55,344 bases of DNA from an uncultured Bacteroidales bacterium (GTDB taxonomy: Bacteria; Bacteroidota; Bacteroidia; Bacteroidales; Muribaculaceae). Of this stretch, positions 50,753-55,344 are shown in pieces. Position 1 is the stretch's first letter. Each line of letters starts with the position of its first letter. The notes below the pieces were generated by a model. The model was not told the DNA's origin. It worked only from the letters and a program-made list of their open reading frames with translations, and did no database searches. The position numbers were made by a program, and so were the translations under genes. The stretch lies in NCBI GenBank assembly GCA_946011725.1, contig CAMGBT010000007.1:1-55344 (forward strand), written 5' to 3'.

Positions 50753-51433
50753 ATGAAAAAGATCTACCTCTCGATGCTTGCCTTGCTGCTGTGTTTCGGC
50801 GTGGCAGAGGCTCGCAAACTCACCTTCTACATTGGCAAAACCGCCATCACCCCGGGCGAGACCGTTAGCTTCGAAGACATCGTGGTCGACGACTACGGCG
50901 ACTACAAGGAAGTGACCATGGCCCCCGAGCTCTATCTCTCTATCGATATTTACAGTTCAAAAGTCTCTCTCTCAGCTAATTGCACCTCCGGCCAATCCAT
51001 CCAAATGTGCGCCGGCGGCAGCTGCGAACGCGGCACTTCCGTCACCAAGGACCTCACCCTCAGCGCCAACGCCAAATTGGACCTCCAATTTGAGTTCATC
51101 GATGAATTCGATGCCGACGCTGCCATCCCGGTGGTTGTGACTGAATTCACCGCACTCGACACCGCTTACCCCGACACCAAAGTGTCCTTCACCCTCGTTA
51201 TGGGCGAAAAAGGCAGCGTGACTCTCATCGAAAACAATGCTTGCCTGCAAGCAGTGGCCGGTGGCGTGCAATACAACGTGGAGCAACCCACCGCCCTCGA
51301 ACTCGTTGATATCCAAGGCCGTAAAGTGGTGAATGCCACCGTCAGCGGCTTCGGTTTCCTCCCCGTGGATGCGCCCGCCGGCATCTACGTTTACACCTTT
51401 GGCGAACATTCCGGAAAAATCTATATCAAATAA
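50753..51433 (+). CDS. small secreted protein with T9SS-like C-terminal domain
   Basis: A 226-residue exported protein: signal peptide (about 1-20, VAEA), a beta-rich body with two cysteines in CTSGQSIQMCAGGSC-like order near 80-90, and a C-terminal sequence (ALELVDIQGRKVVNATVSGF, then APAGIYVYTFG..GKIYIK) of the T9SS sorting type. Its function is unknown. Position between an Omp28 lipoprotein and a larger Omp28-like cargo suggests a shared surface complex. Confidence 0.8.
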   Translation: MKKIYLSMLALLLCFGVAEARKLTFYIGKTAITPGETVSFEDIVVDDYGDYKEVTMAPELYLSIDIYSSKVSLSANCTSGQSIQMCAGGSCERGTSVTKDLTLSANAKLDLQFEFIDEFDADAAIPVVVTEFTALDTAYPDTKVSFTLVMGEKGSVTLIENNACLQAVAGGVQYNVEQPTALELVDIQGRKVVNATVSGFGFLPVDAPAGIYVYTFGEHSGKIYIK

Positions 51434-51442
51434 AATAGACGT

Positions 51443-53386
51443 ATGAAAAAAGCAATACTCTCGTTAGCTTGTGCCGCCATCGCTTTAGCCTCCCAAGCCA
51501 TCAGCGGCAACGTACTCGCTCCCAAATCGCCCCTCGGCTTCCACCAAAACTGGCAAGCCGAAGCTCCGGCAGGAACCATCGAAGTAGGTCCCGCCGTACA
51601 CTTCGGACCCTCGCGCGCCGACGAAACCCTCTCTATGGAATATATGCTCGCCGGCGAGCCCTACACCGCCCTCGGTCGGAACGGCCAAACCATTGGCATG
51701 ACTCAGGCTTACGGTTTCCAATTCACCGCCGATGAAGCCACAAAATATGCCGGCAACCAAGTGGACTACGTTACATTCTACACCTCTTACAACGGCAATG
51801 ACAAAAAGAACCACATCAAACGCGTGACCGTTTGCCTCACCTACGACCTCGAAGGCACTCCCTTCTACACCGAAGAATTCACCGGCCTGCCCGAAACCTG
51901 TTTCACAAAAGTCAACGCCGAACTCTCCACTCCCTACACCATCGAAGCCGGCAAAGAGTTCTACGTTTATGTCAAATTCCTCATTAACGACGAAGCCGAC
52001 AGCCCCATCGTCGTTGACTACACCGGCCACGCCGGCGATGAAGCCGGTTGGGTAGCTTACGGCAACACTACCACCCTCACTTGGGACAACATCTCCGCTG
52101 GCTACGGATTCGTGTGCATCGGCGCAGGCCTCTCCGGCACCAACCTCCCCACCAACTCTATGGACGTTACCAACTACGCCATCGACCCCGCTGTGGAGCA
52201 AAACAAGCCCTTCGACCTGTCCCTGATGCTCAAAAACTCTGCCGCCAACCCCATCACCTCCTTCGAATACGAAGTAACCGTTGGCGATAACGAGCCTGAA
52301 ACCCTCACCTACGAAATCCCCGGCGAATTCCGCTTCAACCAAGAAACCATCTTCCAAGTTACCGGCCTCACCTATGCCACCGCTTCCTCTACCCCCATCA
52401 ACGTTACTTTCAAAGTAACCAAAGTCAACGGCGTAGCTAACAACAGTCTCGCACCCGAACTCACCTGCAAAACCATGGTACTCCCCGAAGGCAAAACCTT
52501 TGTGCGCAACGTCGTTATCGAAGAAGCCACCGGCGTCTGGTGCGGCTATTGCCCCGCCGGCATCGTTACTATGGAAGCCATCCGCGAGAACTTCCCCGAC
52601 GGCGAATTCATTCCCGTGGGCGTTCACGGTGCTTCTATCAAAGACGACCCCATGTATGCTTCTACCTACAGCAAAGTCTTCAGCCTCATCGCAAATAGCG
52701 GCGTGCCCTCCGCTCTGCTCAACCGCTCAGTAGATGTATATCCCTTCCCCTACGAAGAAGTGTTGGAATACTACGAAATGGTGCGCCGCGTGCCCGGTCT
52801 CGCTACCGTTAGCGCCACCGCCGAGTTCTCCGACGACCGTTCCGCACTCAACATCCACACCACCTTCGCTTTCTGCTTCGACGACAACAGCGAAAAGAGC
52901 ATCTACCGCCTCGCTTACGGCATCACCGAAGACAATGTTGGCCCCTACAACCAAACTAACTACTACAGCGGCGCCAATAACGACTACGGCGGCTGGGAAG
53001 ACAAACCCGAATCCGTTTCGACCATCTACAACGACGTGGCTCGCCAACTCAACTCCTACACCGGCATCCTCAACTCCATCCCCGGCACCATCGTGGCCGG
53101 CCAAGAGTACACCCACGACTACGCCCTCGAATTTGGCAACACCATCAAGGATAAAGACAACATCAACCTGATCGTTTACTTGGTCAACACCGAAACCGGC
53201 GTAATCGAAAACGCATTCACCATCAAGGCTCGCGACCTCGCCGGCATCCACGACGTGGTTACCGACCAACCGGCCGACGCCCCGGTTGAATACTACAACC
53301 TCCAAGGCATCCGCGTGGCTAACCCCACCCACGGCCAAATCTACATCCAACGCCAAGGCGCCACCGCCACCAAAATCCGCTTCTAA
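51443..53386 (+). CDS. large Omp28-like thiol protein with T9SS sorting domain
   Basis: A 647-residue exported protein: signal peptide (about 1-20), an N-terminal beta-rich jelly-roll-like region (to about 340), then a thioredoxin/Omp28-like domain with EATGVWCGYCPAG (CGYC at 367-370) and GVPSALLNRSV as the later cis-proline region. It ends in a short T9SS-type sorting sequence (VEYYNLQGIRVANPTHGQIY, then QRQG, KIRF). It is the last gene of the operon, nine bases after the previous stop, before a strong hairpin. A surface-exposed thiol oxidoreductase is the simplest reading. Confidence 0.85.
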   Translation: MKKAILSLACAAIALASQAISGNVLAPKSPLGFHQNWQAEAPAGTIEVGPAVHFGPSRADETLSMEYMLAGEPYTALGRNGQTIGMTQAYGFQFTADEATKYAGNQVDYVTFYTSYNGNDKKNHIKRVTVCLTYDLEGTPFYTEEFTGLPETCFTKVNAELSTPYTIEAGKEFYVYVKFLINDEADSPIVVDYTGHAGDEAGWVAYGNTTTLTWDNISAGYGFVCIGAGLSGTNLPTNSMDVTNYAIDPAVEQNKPFDLSLMLKNSAANPITSFEYEVTVGDNEPETLTYEIPGEFRFNQETIFQVTGLTYATASSTPINVTFKVTKVNGVANNSLAPELTCKTMVLPEGKTFVRNVVIEEATGVWCGYCPAGIVTMEAIRENFPDGEFIPVGVHGASIKDDPMYASTYSKVFSLIANSGVPSALLNRSVDVYPFPYEEVLEYYEMVRRVPGLATVSATAEFSDDRSALNIHTTFAFCFDDNSEKSIYRLAYGITEDNVGPYNQTNYYSGANNDYGGWEDKPESVSTIYNDVARQLNSYTGILNSIPGTIVAGQEYTHDYALEFGNTIKDKDNINLIVYLVNTETGVIENAFTIKARDLAGIHDVVTDQPADAPVEYYNLQGIRVANPTHGQIYIQRQGATATKIRF

Positions 53387-53410
53387 TCCCCTGCTTCACA
53401 GCTAAATAAC

Positions 53411-53440
53411 CGCGGGCACCCCTCATCCGGGGTGCCCGCG
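53411..53440 (+). terminator. terminator of the tlpA-Omp28 operon
   Basis: CGCGGGCACCCC (53411-53422) pairs perfectly with GGGGTGCCCGCG (53429-53440) around TCATCC, 24 bases after the stop. The T-run (53456-53462) begins 15 bases later rather than directly after the stem. Confidence 0.8.
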
Positions 53441-53470
53441 CTGTCTTCGACGGCATTTTTTTGCGAACGA

Positions 53471-53502
53471 TTTGGCGGGGTAGGGGATTTTTTGTATATT
53501 TG
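53471..53502 (+). promoter_or_regulatory. promoter of alpha/beta hydrolase gene
   Basis: TTTG at 53471-53474, 20-base spacer, TATATTTG at 53495-53502. The predicted leader is about 9 bases before the ATG at 53517. Confidence 0.78.
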
Positions 53503-53516
53503 CAAAAAAATTGATT

Positions 53517-54803
53517 ATGAGATACTTGATTTGTGTATTGCTTTGGGCTGTGGCGGCGATAGCGGCTGCGGCTTTGGATGGAGCCTGGCGCGGGTCGCTC
53601 GATTTAGGGCGGGCACAGTTGGCCGTTGTGTTGAATTTTTCGAAGGATGCGCAGGGCAATGATGTGTGCACGTTCGATTCGCCCGACCAAGGCGTGTACG
53701 GCTTGGCGACTAAGGTGAATGTGCTCACGGAAGATTCCGTGGCATTGGAAGTTGCCATGGCCGGCATCAAGGTGCACGGTCGCATCGTGGGCGAGCGCAT
53801 CGAAGGCGTCTTCGTGCAAGGGCGGGCACAGTTGCCGCTGGTGCTCGAACGCCAACAGCCGGAAGCCGCCGTCGATTTGCCTTATCAAGTCACTGACATT
53901 GAGATACCCTCCGACGGCGCCGTGCTCGCCGGCACGCTGTGTATGCCCGCCAACCCCTGCGCTCTGGTGGTGATGGTGAGCGGCAGCGGGCCGCAGAACC
54001 GCGATGAGGAGCTGATGGGCCATCGGCCCTTTGCGGTGCTGGCCGACTCGCTGGCGCGCGCCGGCATCGCTTCTATTCGCTACGACGACCGCGGCGTGGC
54101 TCATTCTACCGGTAACTTCGCCGCTGCCACCACCGACACCTTCGCCCTTGATGCTCAGCGAGTTGTGGAATACGGTCGCACGCTTTTCGCCGGCAAGGTC
54201 GGCCTCATCGGCCACTCCGAAGGCGGCTACATCGCCTACCAACTTGCCGCCGAAGGCGCGGTGGACTTCGCCGTGGCCATAGCCGGTCCGGCCGTGCCCT
54301 GCCGCGAGATTATTTTGGACCAAAACCGGTACTCCTTGCAGGCCGCCGGCCTCAGCGAAGACCAAATTTCCACCGCCTTAGCCATTGTGAATGAGGCGCT
54401 TGACGTGATAGCTGCCGGCGGCACGCCCGACTTAGACGCCATAGCCGGAGAGCGCGCGGCGCAGCTGCCCGAGCCGCTGATGACCTCACTCCGCGCCTCC
54501 TCGCAAGCCTCCACCACACCGTGGGTGCGCAGCTTCGTGCAGTTAGATGCCGCGCCGTACCTGCGCGCCGTCAAGTGCCCGTTGATGGCCATCTTCGGCA
54601 CCCTCGACACCCAAGTGCGCTCCGCCGTTAACTACCCGCGTGTCAAGGAGTTATGCCCTTCGGCCCACGCCGTGGAATACACCGGTCTCAACCACCTGAT
54701 GCAGCACGCCACCACCGGCGCCGTGAGCGAATACGGCCAAATCGCCGAGACCATGGCGCCCGAAGTCATCGCCGACATCGCCGCCTTCATCCGCATGCAG
54801 TGA
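53517..54803 (+). CDS. secreted alpha/beta hydrolase
   Basis: A 428-residue exported protein (signal peptide about 1-19). After a beta-rich N-terminal domain (about 20-120), the alpha/beta hydrolase has the oxyanion region VMVSGSGPQNRDEE, the nucleophile elbow GHSEGG with Ser234, an Asp in FGTLDTQV, and His393 in GLNHLMQH. The layout is of the serine hydrolase group often annotated as EstA/YtaP-like; substrate unknown. The frame also allows a TTG at 53511; the ATG is preferred. It is alone, and converges with the barrel gene at the window end. Confidence 0.9.
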   Translation: MRYLICVLLWAVAAIAAAALDGAWRGSLDLGRAQLAVVLNFSKDAQGNDVCTFDSPDQGVYGLATKVNVLTEDSVALEVAMAGIKVHGRIVGERIEGVFVQGRAQLPLVLERQQPEAAVDLPYQVTDIEIPSDGAVLAGTLCMPANPCALVVMVSGSGPQNRDEELMGHRPFAVLADSLARAGIASIRYDDRGVAHSTGNFAAATTDTFALDAQRVVEYGRTLFAGKVGLIGHSEGGYIAYQLAAEGAVDFAVAIAGPAVPCREIILDQNRYSLQAAGLSEDQISTALAIVNEALDVIAAGGTPDLDAIAGERAAQLPEPLMTSLRASSQASTTPWVRSFVQLDAAPYLRAVKCPLMAIFGTLDTQVRSAVNYPRVKELCPSAHAVEYTGLNHLMQHATTGAVSEYGQIAETMAPEVIADIAAFIRMQ

Positions 54804-54819
54804 GCGCACGGCTGACCGC

Positions 54820-54860
54820 CCGAGCAAGGTCTCGGAGCAGGCATCAAAAAGGCTCCGCCG
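54820..54860 (+). repeat. dispersed ~40-base intergenic repeat, copy 9
   Basis: CCGAGCAAGGTCTCGGAGC, AGGCAT, CAAAAAGGCTCCGCCG, with GT in place of AG in the first loop. It faces copy 10 across 6 bases. Confidence 0.75.
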
Positions 54861-54883
54861 ACTGTTCGCGCGGAGCCTTTTTG
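54845..54883. terminator. bidirectional terminator made of two facing repeat copies
   Basis: CAAAAAGGCTCCGC (54845-54858) pairs perfectly with GCGGAGCCTTTTTG (54870-54883) over 11 bases. The stem is GC-rich near the loop, with A and T runs at its foot, so it can serve either strand. It lies between the converging hydrolase and barrel genes. Confidence 0.75.
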
Positions 54884-54907
54884 GATTTGCTTCGAGCTGC
54901 TGCTCGC
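54867..54907 (-). repeat. dispersed ~40-base intergenic repeat, copy 10
   Basis: On the minus strand CGAGCAGCAGCTCGAAGC, AAATC, CAAAAAGGCTCCGCGCG. It ends three bases before the barrel gene's stop codon. Confidence 0.75.
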
Positions 54908-54909
54908 CG

Positions 54910-55344
54910 TTATTGCTTGCGGCCTTCGAGGTCGTCGTTGGTGATGCCGTTGTCCACTTTTTTGACGGAGGTGTTGAGCGAACCGATGCGGTAGGAGATG
55001 GCCACGTTGAAGCTGCGGCGGCCGTCGATCATTGACACTGCGCTGCCGGTGTAGTCGCCGTTGACAGTTTCGCTGCTCCAGCAGTAGCGGCTGCTGCCGA
55101 TGGGGTTGTTGACGCCCAAACGCAATTGCAGACGCTCTTCCTTGAGGAAATTTCTCGAAATTTGGATGCCGTACATCAGGCGGTCGGCGAATGAGCCCGC
55201 TTGGCGAGTGTAAACATTGGTGGGGCGTTTGCCGTGGTAGTATCCCCACATTTCCACGTTGATTTTCCACGGCAACTTCTGCTGGAAGCGCATGTAGAGG
55301 TTGTTGAAGTCCCACACTTGGTTGACCATACCGTTGTATTTGTA
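54910..55344 (-). CDS. outer-membrane beta-barrel protein, C-terminal fragment
   Basis: The reading frame runs off the window end; codons upstream of 55329 continue in frame (YKYNG before MVNQVW), so this is the C-terminal part of a larger protein. The visible 144 residues have alternating barrel strands (LYMRFQQKLPWKINVEMWGYY, YGIQISRNFLKEERLQLRLGV, SFNVAISYRIG) like the outer-membrane beta-barrel domain of TonB-dependent-receptor-type proteins. It has a polar C-terminal extension (NGITNDDLEGRKQ) rather than a terminal aromatic residue. The start and plug cannot be seen. Confidence 0.75.
   Translation of the reverse strand, partial: YKYNGMVNQVWDFNNLYMRFQQKLPWKINVEMWGYYHGKRPTNVYTRQAGSFADRLMYGIQISRNFLKEERLQLRLGVNNPIGSSRYCWSSETVNGDYTGSAVSMIDGRRSFNVAISYRIGSLNTSVKKVDNGITNDDLEGRKQ

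Noticed and set aside
1-55344. tRNA or rRNA genes
   Set aside because: No cloverleaf-like segments with GTTC-type T-loops and no rRNA core sequences were noticed in the intergenic gaps.

Overview
The window looks like a chromosomal segment of a high-GC member of the Bacteroidales (Bacteroidota), most likely a gut lineage such as Muribaculaceae; the family assignment is a guess. The evidence is: promoters of the Bacteroidota type (TTTG, about 20 bases, TAnnTTTG); proteins ending in type IX secretion (T9SS) sorting domains; an outer-membrane assembly lipoprotein of the TamL type; Omp28-like, DUF6029-like and DUF5715-like proteins; and almost no Shine-Dalgarno sequences. I saw no rRNA, tRNA, CRISPR array, transposase gene or phage module.

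Layout. 0.1-3.6 kb (+): an operon of rpiB, a lipoprotein, pepT and miaA. 3.9-9.1 kb (-): a MATE exporter, a Bax-inhibitor-1 protein and two tandem paralogous membrane proteins of unknown function, with argS upstream (9.2-11.0 kb). 11.3-14.3 kb (+): tamL and a HAD phosphatase. 14.4-18.3 kb (-): glycosyltransferase, trkH and a CE2-like esterase in one operon. 18.6-20.5 kb (-): dnaK. 20.8-22.0 kb (+): an MFS transporter with a leader ORF. 22.1-25.1 kb (-): mazG, topB and a tiny Cys-rich membrane protein, with 4-base overlaps. 25.2-27.65 kb (-): a stand-alone DsbD N-domain protein and full-length DsbD. 27.8-32.7 kb (-): a polysaccharide flippase, a BRO-N/Fic fusion, a TPR protein and a nucleoside kinase. 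33.1-34.9 kb (+): a Na/Pi cotransporter. 35.15-42.7 kb (+): a six-gene operon of DUF5715, an AsmA-like protein, a HAD phosphatase, aroB, ybaK and aroC. 42.9-45.5 kb (+): speA and truA. 45.9-53.4 kb (+): secreted and envelope proteins (a T9SS cargo, TlpA, a DUF6029 barrel, Omp28 and two more T9SS cargos). 53.5-54.8 kb (+): an alpha/beta hydrolase. 54.9 kb to the end (-): the C-terminal part of an outer-membrane beta-barrel protein.

Functional threads. Several genes fit one envelope programme: TamL and the AsmA-like protein (outer-membrane biogenesis), DsbD plus a second DsbD N-domain (electrons to the periplasm), and the TlpA/Omp28/DUF6029/T9SS locus, in which three proteins carry CxxC motifs. 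The rest is housekeeping: tRNA modification and charging, the shikimate pathway, polyamines, nucleotide sanitation and ion or drug transport.

Between genes, the main structure is repetitive. A family of about 40 bases (ten copies, core AGCTCRGAGC then CAAAAAG) sits almost only at gene 3' ends. A second family has four ACGAA boxes at exact 8-7-8 base steps (three sites). One of those sites lies inside a 150-bp element with perfect 17-bp terminal inverted repeats and 10-bp flanking direct repeats, like a non-autonomous mobile element. These repeats, the thiol/T9SS locus and the BRO-N/Fic fusion are the most interesting parts.
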